This document shows, in pieces, positions 30,185-40,210 of a DNA stretch of 64,000 bases (the stretch's first letter is position 1; each line of letters starts with the position of its first letter). Location of the stretch: NCBI RefSeq assembly GCF_003063245.1, contig NZ_MUXE01000002.1:1-64000 (forward strand), read 5' to 3'. The translations under genes and the position numbers were made by a program. The stretch comes from Arcobacter caeni. GTDB lineage: Bacteria; Campylobacterota; Campylobacteria; Campylobacterales; Arcobacteraceae. The notes beneath the pieces are model-generated. The model saw only the letters and a list, made by a program, of their open reading frames with translations, had not been told where the DNA came from and ran no database searches.

Positions 30185-31818
30185 TATCTATCAAACTCCC
30201 CTGCAATAAAATTCATACTTGCCATTGTTACAACAGCATCCGCTAACATTCCACCCTCAACAATTTTTGAGAATGCTGAAAGTGCATAAAAACATGGCGG
30301 TCTACATTTTACTTTGTAAGGTCTTCCACTTCCGTCACTTACTATAAAAAATCCTAATTCTCCATTTGCAGCTTCTGTTGATGAATAATATTCACCTTTT
30401 GGAACTTTTATTCCCTCAAATGTAAGTTTAAATTGATTCATTAAACCTTCAATATTTCCGTAAACATCTTTTTTACTTGGTAACAAAATCCCAGGTGCAA
30501 TTACATTTATAGCCCCAGTTGGAAGCTCATTCATTGCTTGTTTAATAATTCTCATAGATTGTCTCATTTCTTCAAATCTACACATCATTCGATCATAAAC
30601 ATCTCCATGACTTCCTACAACAATATCAAAATCAAAATTTTCATAACCATAATAAGGTTTGTCTTTTCTTAAATCATGAGCTACACCAGCAGCTCTTAAA
30701 TTTGGTCCTGTTATTCCATATTGCATTGCAAAATCTGCTTTTATAACACCAACATCTTGTGTTCTATCTAAGAAAATTTTGTTATGCGCTATTAGAGACA
30801 AAGCATCATTTATAGCTATTTCAGTTTCTTTTAAAAATACTGCTAAATCTTCACTAAATCCATCATATAAATCAAACTCTAAACCACCAATTCTTGTGTA
30901 TGTATTAGTAAGTCTGGCTCCTGTTAGTTTTGATAATAAATCATATGCCATATCTCGAGGGGCAAATAAATACCAGAAGTTAGTAAGTCCACCTAAATCT
31001 ACCATATTTGCAGCATTACAAACTAAATGGTCGATGATTCTACTTAATTCTCCAATAATGATTCTTATCATTTTAGCTCTTGGAGTTATATCAATATTTA
31101 ACATCTCTTCAACAGCTTTTGAATAACCGATATTATTTAAAATCGCGCTACAATAGTTTAATCTATCAGTATAAGGAATAACTTGAGAATAAGTGTGATT
31201 TTCACATGATTTCTCAAACCCTCTATGTAAATAACCAATTTCTGTTACACAAGCAGTGATTGTTTCACCCTCAAGTGCCATGAAATTTCTTATTGTTCCA
31301 TGAGATGCTGGATGTGATGGTCCAACATTTAAAAGCATTAAATCATTTATATCTTCAGGTGTATAACCTTTTGAAATTAATAAAGGATCCATTTCGTCCA
31401 TCAAATCTTCTGTATGAGTACAAATTTGACCTTTAGTAATCTCATAATCTTTTCTTAAAGGATAACCTATAAATTGATGATGATTTAATAATCTTTTTAA
31501 ATTAGTGTGACCTTTAAATGTTATTCCATATTGGTCATAAGCTTCTCTTTCAGCCCAATTAGCAGAATTAAATAAATAACAAACAGAATCTACTTCTAAT
31601 GTTGAATCATCTACAAAAGTTTTTACAGAAATTTGATTTTTAAATGAACTATCTCTTAGTATATAAACTACTGCAAATCTAGATGGAGTAATATCAGGAA
31701 AAGTTAAATAATCAATTACTGTTATATCTAATAAAATTGTGAATTCTTTTTCAGTTTTTAGTTTAGCAAGAGTAGATTTAATATCTTTAGAATCAATTAA
31801 TAAATCGCATTTAAACAT
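30184..31818 (-). CDS. nuoCD: NADH-quinone oxidoreductase, fused subunits C and D
   Basis: 544 residues. Residues 1 to about 140 are the NuoC part (ERE-YDQYGI and GYPLRKDYE are the family marks). After a short linker, residues about 162-544 are NuoD, beginning [13 protein letters not shown] and ending with the conserved EFDR. The NuoD part forms the quinone-binding pocket with NuoB. A fused nuoCD is known from E. coli and others. It overlaps nuoB by 8 bases. Confidence 0.95.
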   Translation of the reverse strand: MFKCDLLIDSKDIKSTLAKLKTEKEFTILLDITVIDYLTFPDITPSRFAVVYILRDSSFKNQISVKTFVDDSTLEVDSVCYLFNSANWAEREAYDQYGITFKGHTNLKRLLNHHQFIGYPLRKDYEITKGQICTHTEDLMDEMDPLLISKGYTPEDINDLMLLNVGPSHPASHGTIRNFMALEGETITACVTEIGYLHRGFEKSCENHTYSQVIPYTDRLNYCSAILNNIGYSKAVEEMLNIDITPRAKMIRIIIGELSRIIDHLVCNAANMVDLGGLTNFWYLFAPRDMAYDLLSKLTGARLTNTYTRIGGLEFDLYDGFSEDLAVFLKETEIAINDALSLIAHNKIFLDRTQDVGVIKADFAMQYGITGPNLRAAGVAHDLRKDKPYYGYENFDFDIVVGSHGDVYDRMMCRFEEMRQSMRIIKQAMNELPTGAINVIAPGILLPSKKDVYGNIEGLMNQFKLTFEGIKVPKGEYYSSTEAANGELGFFIVSDGSGRPYKVKCRPPCFYALSAFSKIVEGGMLADAVVTMASMNFIAGEFDR

Positions 31819-32326
31819 CTAAAATTCCTTTATACTCTTTGATTCTATCTTTTAAAATTGATTCATCATTTGCTTTTTCTTGAATTCTCATAATTGCATC
31901 AAGTACAGCCTCAGGTCTTGGAGGACAACCAGCTACATACTCATCAACAGGAATAATCTCATCTATTCCTTGTAAAGTTGTATAGTTATCATAAAATCCA
32001 CCAGAACAAGCACATGCACCCATAGAAATAACCCATTTGGGTTCACACATTTGTTCATAAATTTTCTTTAAAATAGGAGCTTGTTTATACGAAATAGTTC
32101 CAGCAACAATCAATAAATCTGCTTGTCTTGGAGAAAATCTTACAACTTCTGCTCCAAATCTTGATATATCATATCTTGAACCAGCAACCGCCATAAACTC
32201 AATTCCACAACATGCAGTTCCAAAAACCATTGGCCACAAAGAATAAGATCTTCCCCAATTTATAGCATGATCAAGTCTTGTTGTAACAATAGAGTCACCT
32301 AATTTAGATTCAACGCCTAATCCCAT
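31811..32326 (-). CDS. nuoB: NADH-quinone oxidoreductase subunit B
   Basis: 171 residues. The N2 cluster region GTACCGIE with paired cysteines and the later [10 protein letters not shown] and GCPPRPEA are present. It passes electrons from the last 4Fe-4S cluster to quinone. It overlaps nuoA by 10 bases. Confidence 0.95.
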   Translation of the reverse strand: MGLGVESKLGDSIVTTRLDHAINWGRSYSLWPMVFGTACCGIEFMAVAGSRYDISRFGAEVVRFSPRQADLLIVAGTISYKQAPILKKIYEQMCEPKWVISMGACACSGGFYDNYTTLQGIDEIIPVDEYVAGCPPRPEAVLDAIMRIQEKANDESILKDRIKEYKGILDV

Positions 32327-32679
32327 GATAATGCCTTTTTCTTATAAAGATAAATTAATCCAGCAAATAATAATCCCATAAATATAAACATTTTAAAAAG
32401 TCCAAAATAACCTAATTCTAAAATATTTATAGCCCATGGAAACATAAAAATTATCTCCACATCAAATAATAAAAAGGAAATAGCAACCAAATAAAACTTT
32501 ACTGAAAATCTGATATTTGTTGTTCCAATAGGATTTGTAACCCCACTTTCATAAACACTATTTTTCATTTCAGAATTTTCATTTTTAGGACCAACAAACC
32601 TACTAAGTACAAATACGCAAGTGAGTATAAGTCCGATAGCCACAAAAATAGCAGAGGCCAGAATTAGTTCAGTTGACAT
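32317..32679 (-). CDS. nuoA: NADH-quinone oxidoreductase subunit A
   Basis: 120 residues with three membrane segments. The conserved [16 protein letters not shown] and the acidic [11 protein letters not shown] are present. It is the first gene of the nuo operon. A strong AGGAGG lies just upstream of ATG 32679. The upstream 129 bases should hold the operon promoter. Confidence 0.95.
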   Translation of the reverse strand: MSTELILASAIFVAIGLILTCVFVLSRFVGPKNENSEMKNSVYESGVTNPIGTTNIRFSVKFYLVAISFLLFDVEIIFMFPWAINILELGYFGLFKMFIFMGLLFAGLIYLYKKKALSWD

Positions 32680-32808
32680 TTTTCCTCCTATTGATTTTAA
32701 TTATGAAACAATTGTACACAAATTTGTAGTACATCATAAAGTTTTCCGAATAATTATAAGCATTAATCAACATAGTGAGAAAAAATGTAATACTTTGCTA
32801 TTTTCTTG

Positions 32809-33984
32809 CTATAAAAACTCTTTAGATAACTGAGATAATGCTATTTCTAGGGCATTTTGACTAAGGGCTAGATTTAATCTAAAATATCCATTGCCATTGT
32901 TACCAAAAGAAACACCATCATTTAAAGCTATTTTTGATTTTGTTAGTAAAATATTTTTTATTTCATTGTGTGAAAAATTGTATTTAGAAAAATCTAGCCA
33001 TAAAAGATAAGTTGCTTCTGGAATGTGAAAATCAATCTTCATATTGTTCTTTTTGAAATAATTTTTTGTAAACTCAATATTAGATAAAAGATATTTTTTC
33101 AAATCTTCCACAAATAAAGCACCATTATCATAAGCTGCTTTTGTAGCTATATATCCAAAAAAATTTATTGATTGAATTTCTCTTTTTTGAGCAATTTTTT
33201 TAAACTTATCTAAAATTTCTTGATTTTTACTTATCGCATAAGCACTATTTAAACCTGCAATATTAAAAGTTTTTCCAGCACTATTTAAAGTAATAGTTTG
33301 ATTTGCTATCTCTTTTGAAATTGATGCAAGTGGTGTGAATTTTTTAAATGTAATATCAGAATGAATTTCATCTGAAACAATTATGATATTGTATTTTATG
33401 CAAATATTTGCAAGTTTTTCAAGTTCATCTTTACTCCAAACTCGTCCTACTGGATTGTGAGGTGAACATAAAGCTAATATCTTTGTTTTAGGAGTGATTT
33501 TTTTTTCTAAATCTTCTAAATCCATAGTGTAATAACCATTTTCATCTTTTTTTAGTTCATTTACAACGACTTTTCTATTATTAGAAATTACACATTTAAA
33601 AAGTGGTGGATAAATTGGAGTTTGAACAATTACTTCATCATTTTCTTCACTAAATGCTTCAATACAAGCACTGTATGCAGGAACTACACCGTTTATCATA
33701 TAAATATCTTCTTTATTTATTTGCCAATTGTGTTGTGTGTTTTGCCAGTTGATTATTGATTGATAAATTTCATCACTATCAATGCTATATCCATAAAGTG
33801 AATTTTTTGCAGCATCTATTATTGCATCATTTATAAAAGCTGGAGTTTTAAAATCCATGTCAGCTACCCAAAGTGGATTTAAATCTTCATAACCAAAATA
33901 TTTTTTTAAACCATCGTATTTTGCACAATTTGTATTTTTTCTATTAATCTGTTCATCAAAATTGTATTTAACTTTATTAAGCAT
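32809..33984 (-). CDS. PLP-dependent cystathionine beta-lyase / aminotransferase, PatB (MalY) type
   Basis: 391 residues from ATG 33984, with AGGGG eight bases upstream. A TTG two codons earlier sits too close to that site. Fold type I PLP enzyme: NPLWVADMDFKTP is the usual PatB start, SPHNPVGRVW follows in the middle, and the PLP lysine lies in NSAGKTFNIAGL. Such enzymes split C-S bonds in cystathionine or cysteine, and some act as aminotransferases. It is divergent from the menaquinone decarboxylase gene. Confidence 0.85.
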   Translation of the reverse strand: MLNKVKYNFDEQINRKNTNCAKYDGLKKYFGYEDLNPLWVADMDFKTPAFINDAIIDAAKNSLYGYSIDSDEIYQSIINWQNTQHNWQINKEDIYMINGVVPAYSACIEAFSEENDEVIVQTPIYPPLFKCVISNNRKVVVNELKKDENGYYTMDLEDLEKKITPKTKILALCSPHNPVGRVWSKDELEKLANICIKYNIIIVSDEIHSDITFKKFTPLASISKEIANQTITLNSAGKTFNIAGLNSAYAISKNQEILDKFKKIAQKREIQSINFFGYIATKAAYDNGALFVEDLKKYLLSNIEFTKNYFKKNNMKIDFHIPEATYLLWLDFSKYNFSHNEIKNILLTKSKIALNDGVSFGNNGNGYFRLNLALSQNALEIALSQLSKEFL

Positions 33985-34076
33985 ATTCAAAACCCCTATT
34001 ATAAACTATTTTTTATTGATAAAATGATATAAGATTTATACTAATTACCTCATTAGAGGTATAATTTGAGGGAAAA

Positions 34077-35888
34077 ATGAAAGAAGCAATTGAACTATTA
34101 AAAAAACATGATTTACTAAAAATTATTGATGATGAACTTGATATTTATTTAGAAATCCCGCATATTGCCTATATTGAGGTAAAAACAGAAAACTCAAAAG
34201 CAATTTTATTTACAAATCCAGTTGATAGAAAAAACAATAAAAAATTTGATATTCCAGTTTTAATGAATGTATTTTGTAATGAAAAGGCCGTAAAATTATT
34301 TATTGGCGATGGTGATGTTATAGGAAAAGAAATAGAGTCTTTATTAAAAATGAAACCACCTACAACTTTTAGTGAAAAACTTTCAACTTTTGGGAAATTA
34401 TTTGCTTTAAAAAATACAATTCCTAAAAAAAATAAAGGAAAAGGTGAATGTCAACAAATAATAAAATTAGGCTCAGATGCAAAACTTTCTGATTTACCAA
34501 TTCTTACAACTTGGGAGCAAGATGGCGGACCTTTTATTACAATGGGGCAAGTTTACACAACATCTTTAAATGGAGAATTGAAAAACTTAGGAATGTACAG
34601 ACTTCAAGTTTATGAAGACAATACTTTAGGGCTTCACTGGCAAATTCATAAAGACTCAAATCATTTTTTCCATGAATATAAAAAAGCTGGTAAAAAAATG
34701 CCAGTAAGTATTGGAATTGGTGGTGATCCTATGTATATTTGGTGTGGACAAGCACCACTTCCTATTGGTGTTTTTGAACTTATGCTTTATGGATTTGTTA
34801 AAAATAAAAACGCGCAACTTGTAAAATCGATTACAAATGATATTTGGGTTCCAAAAGATAATGACTTTATTATTGAGGGATTTGTGGACCCATCAAAAAT
34901 AAAAATAGAGGGACCTTTTGGAGATCATACTGGTTATTATACACTTGAAGAAGAGTATCCATTTATGGAAATTACAGCAATTACAAGTAAAGAAAAACCT
35001 ACATTTTTAGCAACAGTTGTTGGAAAACCACCACTTGAAGATAAATATATGGGACACGCAACTGAGAGAATATTTTTACCATTATTAAAAACAACTGCTC
35101 CTGATTTAATTGATTATTATATGCCTGAAAATGGAGTTTTTCATAATCTTATAATGGCTAAAATTAAAACATTTTATCCAGGTCACGCTTCACAAATGAT
35201 GCACGCATTTTGGGGAGTAGGGCAAATGAGTTTTGTTAAACATGCTATTTTTGTAAATGACGATGCACCAGAACTTACAAATCATCAAGAAATAATAAAA
35301 CATATCTTAAATAGAATAAATGTTGATGATATGTTAATCTCAAAAGGTGTTATTGATGCCCTTGATCACTCAAGTCCAAAATTCGCAGTTGGTGGGAAAC
35401 TAGGACTTGATTGTACGGGAGAGGAAATAGAAGAGTTGGGAATCACTCTTTTAGATGATGAGGTTTTATTGTCTAAAATGCAAAATATTTCAAGTGAAAT
35501 AAAAGCTTTAAAACAATATTTTAAAGATACAAAAAATCCAATTACAATAATAAGTGTAGAAAAAAATAGAAATCAAAAATATTTATTTGAAGAGTTAAAA
35601 CCACTTTTTGAACATATTAAAATTTTAATGATTGTTGATGTAGCTAAAAATGATGTAAATAATCCATATATGCTTGTTTGGAGAGTTTGTAACAATATTG
35701 ATTCAAACAGAGATTTATTTATAGATGGACATACTATTTGTTTGGATGCCACAGATAAAAATGCACATGATAATTTCAAACGAAGATGGCCTGATGATGT
35801 TGATTGTACAAAAGAAGTTATAGAGTCTTTACGCGAGCGAAAAATAATTGATGTAAGTGATGAATTTATTAATAAATTTTATTTATAA
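34077..35888 (+). CDS. UbiD-family menaquinone biosynthesis decarboxylase
   Basis: 603 residues, the length of the SCO4490-type decarboxylases used in the futalosine route to menaquinone. Family features include QDGGPFITMG, GIGGDPMYIWCGQAPLP and EGPFGDHTGYYT, the last with the catalytic acidic residues. The enzyme needs prenylated FMN made by a UbiX protein. It supplies the quinone used by Nuo, Frd and Nap in this window. GAGGG lies just before ATG. The exact step in the pathway is assigned by family only. Confidence 0.85.
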   Translation: MKEAIELLKKHDLLKIIDDELDIYLEIPHIAYIEVKTENSKAILFTNPVDRKNNKKFDIPVLMNVFCNEKAVKLFIGDGDVIGKEIESLLKMKPPTTFSEKLSTFGKLFALKNTIPKKNKGKGECQQIIKLGSDAKLSDLPILTTWEQDGGPFITMGQVYTTSLNGELKNLGMYRLQVYEDNTLGLHWQIHKDSNHFFHEYKKAGKKMPVSIGIGGDPMYIWCGQAPLPIGVFELMLYGFVKNKNAQLVKSITNDIWVPKDNDFIIEGFVDPSKIKIEGPFGDHTGYYTLEEEYPFMEITAITSKEKPTFLATVVGKPPLEDKYMGHATERIFLPLLKTTAPDLIDYYMPENGVFHNLIMAKIKTFYPGHASQMMHAFWGVGQMSFVKHAIFVNDDAPELTNHQEIIKHILNRINVDDMLISKGVIDALDHSSPKFAVGGKLGLDCTGEEIEELGITLLDDEVLLSKMQNISSEIKALKQYFKDTKNPITIISVEKNRNQKYLFEELKPLFEHIKILMIVDVAKNDVNNPYMLVWRVCNNIDSNRDLFIDGHTICLDATDKNAHDNFKRRWPDDVDCTKEVIESLRERKIIDVSDEFINKFYL

Positions 35889-35914
35889 GAAAAGAGAAAA
35901 ATTCTCTTTTCTTA
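35886..35914. terminator. Two-way terminator between convergent genes
   Basis: Perfect 13-bp stem (35886-35898 with 35902-35914) with loop AAA. It contains both stop codons, that of the decarboxylase (35886-35888) and that of the YjjB-like gene (35912-35914). A-rich and T-rich arms fit use on both strands. Confidence 0.7.
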
Positions 35915-36382
35915 AATAACTGGTCGATTTAATCTCATAAAATATAAAGATGGTAAAGCTAAACCAAAACTAATAGCTCCCAAAATTGCAACTGCTTTTA
36001 AACCATTATGAACAAATAATTCTATTAATTCAGGTGTTACTCCATGTGAATTCATATCAACTAAATTTATCATTGCTGCAAATGCATAAGTTCCTGGAAT
36101 CATAGGAATAATTGAAGCAACTGTATAAACAGGTCTTGGAATGAGATATTTTCTTGACCAATAAAGAGCAATTATTCCTATGAATGTTGCAGCAATAAAT
36201 GTTGATAATTCAACACCAAAACCGAAATCTAATAAAATAGTTCTTATCATAAAAGTAATAGCTCCACCAATTGCACAATAAATCAAAGTATGTTTTGGGA
36301 CATTAAAAACCATCGCAAAACCTGTTGATGCGATACTTGCAAAAAGTCCTTCAATAAGTAGTTTGAAAATAAAATCTAACAT
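35912..36382 (-). CDS. ThrE-type exporter, small subunit (YjjB-like, DUF3815)
   Basis: 156 residues with four to five membrane segments. IIPMIPGTYAFAAM matches the conserved region of the ThrE C-terminal domain. The start ATG directly follows the TAG of the DUF1212 gene with no gap. In E. coli the split pair YjjP and YjjB exports succinate; fused ThrE exports threonine and serine. Given fumarate reductase in this genome, succinate is a possible substrate (inference). Confidence 0.8.
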   Translation of the reverse strand: MLDFIFKLLIEGLFASIASTGFAMVFNVPKHTLIYCAIGGAITFMIRTILLDFGFGVELSTFIAATFIGIIALYWSRKYLIPRPVYTVASIIPMIPGTYAFAAMINLVDMNSHGVTPELIELFVHNGLKAVAILGAISFGLALPSLYFMRLNRPVI

Positions 36383-37156
36383 CTACCAACCTTTTATATT
36401 TAAAACAGCCATGGCTATAATTATTCCAATTGATGTAGCAATTGTTAAAAGAATTCCATCAAGCCAACGCCCCCAACCCATACTTAGATAACCTTTTAAA
36501 GAATCTAAAAAAGAGTTAATAAAAGCAAATCCAGGGGCTAATAATAAAACACTTGAAGCAAGGGCTATATTTGGAGTGGAACTAATACCATTTATTTGAG
36601 AAATACTTGCAATTATGGTTGCCACAAAAGCAGTAACTCCAAAGGTTATAATTAAAACAAATCTTCTTTTTGATAATTCTTGTCTAACAAACATAGCAAT
36701 AGAAGAAGCAAAAAAAGTGATAAAAAATGCACTCCAATCACTTCCTTGTAAATATGCAAATGAAGCACAAGCAATTCCAACCATAAAAATAACAAGCCAT
36801 CTATTGTAATAATTTGGTTGAATATCTTTTAATGCTTTTACTAAATAAGTTACATCATATTTTTGTTTTTCCATGTTTATTACTATTTTTTGAATATCAC
36901 AAACTATCGACATATTAATAGGTTTGTGATGAACTCTTCTTGTTGTAGTAACACATTGATTATCGTAAAGTGTTGTTAAAACTATTGCGGATGGGATTAA
37001 CGATATTTCAACTGAATCAATGCCTAAAGCTTTGCCTAATCTTTGAGCTGTTTGTTCTATTAAAATACTTTCCGCTCCAAATTCTGACATCAAAACAGCA
37101 GCTTTGATAATTGTTCTTGTAATAAGGGATTGTTTTTGGTAATTTAAATCTTTCAT
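36383..37156 (-). CDS. ThrE-type exporter, large subunit (YjjP-like, DUF1212)
   Basis: 257 residues. The cytoplasmic N-terminal domain (about 1-115) has the family's features, including EFGAESILIEQTAQRLGKAL and the VHHKPIN region. Five membrane segments follow, with LLAPGFAFINSFLDSLKG near the end. It works with the adjacent small subunit as a split transporter. ATG 37156 is the operon start. A divergent small gene begins about 100 bases away. Confidence 0.8.
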   Translation of the reverse strand: MKDLNYQKQSLITRTIIKAAVLMSEFGAESILIEQTAQRLGKALGIDSVEISLIPSAIVLTTLYDNQCVTTTRRVHHKPINMSIVCDIQKIVINMEKQKYDVTYLVKALKDIQPNYYNRWLVIFMVGIACASFAYLQGSDWSAFFITFFASSIAMFVRQELSKRRFVLIITFGVTAFVATIIASISQINGISSTPNIALASSVLLLAPGFAFINSFLDSLKGYLSMGWGRWLDGILLTIATSIGIIIAMAVLNIKGW

Positions 37157-37262
37157 TTTACTTTATATTTCTAATTAATTTTTTTGCAGTATATCAAAAT
37201 AAGTTAGAAAAAATAATAGAAAAAAGTCTATATTTGATATAATATTTATACAAAGGTAAAAA

Positions 37263-37595
37263 TTGAAAAAATTAACAACATATTATATGAATAAAGATAT
37301 ATTATTTAAACAGATAAAACAAATTTTCCCAAAAGAGTTAGAATCAAGAAAAAAAATAGATATTTATTGTGCCACAACTATTGATGCTAAATTTTATGCA
37401 ATATTTATAGTAGATTCAAAAAGTAGATTTATAAGAAAAAATGCCAATGATTTGATGGAACTTTGTGAAAAATTAGCTACTTTTTTAGACCATAATTTTA
37501 AGAAAAAAGAATTACTTATAAGTAGTCCACTTTGTTCAAAAGCAAAAGAGTACTTAAAACAAAATGATTGGAGTGTTAGAGTTGATTTTATGTGA
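37263..37595 (+). CDS. Conserved small protein of unknown function upstream of coaX
   Basis: 110 residues from TTG 37263, supported by AAGG six bases upstream. The first in-frame ATG (codon 9) has no ribosome site. The protein is basic with alternating beta and helix; a pattern YCATTIDAKFYAIFIVDSK suggests a small alpha/beta fold. I do not recognise the family. It ends inside the start of coaX, so the two are co-translated. Confidence 0.6.
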   Translation: MKKLTTYYMNKDILFKQIKQIFPKELESRKKIDIYCATTIDAKFYAIFIVDSKSRFIRKNANDLMELCEKLATFLDHNFKKKELLISSPLCSKAKEYLKQNDWSVRVDFM

Positions 37596-38208
37596 TATTG
37601 GAAATACAACTTATCATTTTTTGATAAAGGGTAAACATAAAAAATATTTTTTAGATGAAAAAGTTCCAAAGTTTGATGATGATATTTATTTTGTTTCTGT
37701 AAATGAAAAAGCAAGTAAAAAACTGTTGAAAAAAAATCCTCATGCAAAAAATATAAACAAACTTCTAAACTTTGAAACCCAATATTTAGGTTTAGGAATA
37801 GATAGAGCTCTTGCTTGTTCTTTTCAAGATAATTGTGTAATAGTTGATGCGGGAAGTGCAATAACAGTTGATATTATGGAAGAGGGCATTCACATGGGTG
37901 GATTTATACTTCTTGGAGTTCAAAGTTTTATAAAAAGTTATCCAAAAATATCAAAAAAACTAAAATTTGAGTTTGAAAAAAATATAAATTTAGATAAAAT
38001 ACCGCTAGAAACGAAAGATGCTATTTTATTTGCTATGTTAAAATCTATCATTTTACCAATCAAAGAAGTAAGTTTAAATAAAAATATTATATTCACAGGT
38101 GGCGATGGAAAACTTTTGAGTAAGTATTTTGAAAATAGCATATATAAAAAAGATTTAATATTTGAGAACATGAAAAGGATTATTGATGCTAACAATTGCA
38201 TTGCCTAA
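37582..38208 (+). CDS. coaX: Type III pantothenate kinase
   Basis: 208 residues from TTG 37582, placed eight bases after GGAG and giving the usual start M-I-L-CDIGNTTYHF. A frame from ATG 37564 adds six residues before the conserved start. The ASKHA-fold marks are DIGNTT, GLGIDRALAC and VDAGSAITVD. It phosphorylates pantothenate at the first step of coenzyme A synthesis. It overlaps the preceding gene by 14 bases and hisG by 23. Confidence 0.85.
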   Translation: MILCDIGNTTYHFLIKGKHKKYFLDEKVPKFDDDIYFVSVNEKASKKLLKKNPHAKNINKLLNFETQYLGLGIDRALACSFQDNCVIVDAGSAITVDIMEEGIHMGGFILLGVQSFIKSYPKISKKLKFEFEKNINLDKIPLETKDAILFAMLKSIILPIKEVSLNKNIIFTGGDGKLLSKYFENSIYKKDLIFENMKRIIDANNCIA

Positions 38209-38794
38209 GGGAAGAATTGCTGAGGAAACTTTAGATAAATTTGAAAAAGCTTTTGGTGAAAAGTTTATTTTTGAAGATAGAAAATTAATACTTGAAAAAG
38301 CTGGATTTAGATTTTTAAATGTTAGAAATCAAGATGTACCAACTTATGTAATGCATGGCGCTGCTGATTTAGGTGTTGTTGGTTTGGATGTTCTTGAAGA
38401 AAAAGAGTACGACTTAATCAAACTTTTAGATTTACAACTAGGAAAGTGTAAAGTTGCTTTTGGATTAAGAAAGGGTGAAAAACTAAATTTTAATAAAAGT
38501 AAAATCACAATTGCTACAAAACACGAAGTGATTGCTAAAAAGTTTTTTGAACAAAAAGCAATGGCTGTTGAGATTATCAAACTATATGGTTCTATTGAAT
38601 TAGCACCACTTGTTGGACTTTGTGATTGTATTGTTGATATTGTTGAAACTGGTGAAACAATGAAACAAAATGGTTTAGAAATCGGACCTACAATTATGGA
38701 AAGTAGCGCTCATTTAATTGCAAATAAAAACTCTTTTTATGCTAAAAAAGATTTAATCTTAAAATTAAAAGAAAAAATAGAAGTAACATTATAA
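38186..38794 (+). CDS. hisG: ATP phosphoribosyltransferase, short form
   Basis: 202 residues from ATG 38186, six bases after AGGA. The TTG just before is less well placed. ALPKGRIAEE opens the protein, and the PRPP-binding region DIVETGETMKQNGL is clear. It catalyses the first step of histidine synthesis. The C-terminal regulatory domain of the long form is absent, so by family rules it should need a HisZ partner encoded elsewhere. Confidence 0.93.
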   Translation: MLTIALPKGRIAEETLDKFEKAFGEKFIFEDRKLILEKAGFRFLNVRNQDVPTYVMHGAADLGVVGLDVLEEKEYDLIKLLDLQLGKCKVAFGLRKGEKLNFNKSKITIATKHEVIAKKFFEQKAMAVEIIKLYGSIELAPLVGLCDCIVDIVETGETMKQNGLEIGPTIMESSAHLIANKNSFYAKKDLILKLKEKIEVTL

Positions 38795-39492
38795 TGGGAT
38801 TAGATTTATACGCAAAAGTTGAACCTTATTTAGATTTTGAAGAAGAGATTTATACTTTACATAGAGAATTTTTACGATTTGTAATGACTAAAGATTTAGA
38901 TAATATCATTGATATTGGTTGTGGACAAGGGTATTTTTTAGAAAATCTAAAAGTAAATAAAAAGAAATATTTTGGAATTGATTTAAGTGCTGAGCAAATA
39001 AAAGTTTGCCAAGAGAAAAACTTAAATGCAAAAGCAATAGATTTAAAAGATGTAAAAGAAAAATTTGATTGCGCAACTGCTATTTTTGATGTATTAAATT
39101 ATATTCCCAAAAAAGATTTAAAAGCATTTATTCTTACGACAAATATTGTCCTAAATCAAGGAGCTTATTTTATTTTTGATGTAAACTCGTATTTTGGGTT
39201 TGATGAGGTTGCTCAAGGATGTATTACTATTGATTTAGAAGATAGATTTATAGCTATTGATGCAAACTTTGAAGATAACAAACTTCAAACAGATATTACA
39301 CTTTTTGAGAAACAAAAAAATGGATTGTTTTCTAAACAAAGTGATTCTATAATCCAAGAATATCACACAAAAGAGTTTTTAATAAAACTTTTAGAAGATA
39401 CAGGTTTTGAAATAAAAGAGATAAAAGAGTTTAATTTACACACAGATGAAACTGCAGATAAATTAATCTTTATTTGTAAAAAAATAGCCTAA
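38794..39492 (+). CDS. Class I SAM-dependent methyltransferase
   Basis: 232 residues. IIDIGCGQGYF at 38-48 is the SAM-binding motif I, and FDCATAIFDVLNYI is the motif IV region. A C-terminal YHTKEFLIKLLEDTGFE segment is common in small-molecule methyltransferases. The start overlaps the hisG stop (TAATG). The substrate is unknown; the coupling to hisG may be only economical. Confidence 0.75.
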   Translation: MGLDLYAKVEPYLDFEEEIYTLHREFLRFVMTKDLDNIIDIGCGQGYFLENLKVNKKKYFGIDLSAEQIKVCQEKNLNAKAIDLKDVKEKFDCATAIFDVLNYIPKKDLKAFILTTNIVLNQGAYFIFDVNSYFGFDEVAQGCITIDLEDRFIAIDANFEDNKLQTDITLFEKQKNGLFSKQSDSIIQEYHTKEFLIKLLEDTGFEIKEIKEFNLHTDETADKLIFICKKIA

Positions 39493-39549
39493 CACAAAAT
39501 ATTTAAACTTTTGTGTTAGAGTAATAATACTAAAATACAAAGGTTTAAA

Positions 39550-40149
39550 ATGACTTACCCACAATTTTTTGATAATATCCCAAAAATAAAATTACAAGAT
39601 GATTTAGCACAGCTTTTAGGTGCATTTGAAGATGGATTTATAGAATATTCATATTTAGATAGCGTAAAAAGTGCAGGGCATAGTTGTCCAACAGTTTTAG
39701 GAGCGTATCTTATGGTTCTTGAGGGATTAAAAGCTTTACATGAAAATGAAATCCCAAAAAGAGGAAATATCTTAATTGAGTTTAAAGAAAGCCAAACAAC
39801 AGGCGTTGCTGGAGTTATCGGAAGTGTAATGACAAATATCACAGGTTCAACTACAACGAATGGTTTTAAAGGACTTGCTGGAAAATATGATAGAAATCAT
39901 TTAATGAATTTTGAGAAAAACATAGATGGTGCAAGTGTTAGATTTACAAGACTTGATACACAAAAAAGTGTAGATGTTTTTTATGATGCAAGTAGCATTT
40001 CTGCTCATTCTGATATGAATTTTTTAATGCAAAAATCTGTTCAAGGAAGTGCAACAAAAGAAGAAAGAATTGAGTTTGGTAAACTTTGGCAACAAAGAGT
40101 TGAAGATATTTCAAATAATATTGAAAAAGTTATAAAAGTAAAAAGCTAA
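39550..40149 (+). CDS. FmdE-like protein of unknown role
   Basis: 199 residues, cytoplasmic. SAGHSCPTVLGAYLMV at 41-56 recalls the His-Cys metal site at the start of FmdE-family domains, whose other members are linked to molybdenum or metal enzymes. The rest is not familiar to me. ATG follows AAAGGTTTAAA. It ends before a 14-bp hairpin shared with convergent trpS. Family call is tentative. Confidence 0.5.
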   Translation: MTYPQFFDNIPKIKLQDDLAQLLGAFEDGFIEYSYLDSVKSAGHSCPTVLGAYLMVLEGLKALHENEIPKRGNILIEFKESQTTGVAGVIGSVMTNITGSTTTNGFKGLAGKYDRNHLMNFEKNIDGASVRFTRLDTQKSVDVFYDASSISAHSDMNFLMQKSVQGSATKEERIEFGKLWQQRVEDISNNIEKVIKVKS

Positions 40150-40164
40150 ACAAAACTAACTAAT

Positions 40165-40196
40165 TCAAGATTCAAGATTAAAATCTTGAATCTTGA
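40165..40196. terminator. Hairpin between convergent genes
   Basis: A perfect 14-bp stem (40165-40178 with 40183-40196) with a 4-base loop lies between the FmdE-like gene and trpS. It has only a weak T-run, so its strength is uncertain. Confidence 0.6.
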
Positions 40197-40210
40197 TAAA
40201 ACTAAAAAAA

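Noticed and set aside
32691-32704. FNR-like box TTGATTTTAATTAT upstream of nuoA
   Set aside because: Three mismatches in the second half-site and no -10 element at the regulon distance.
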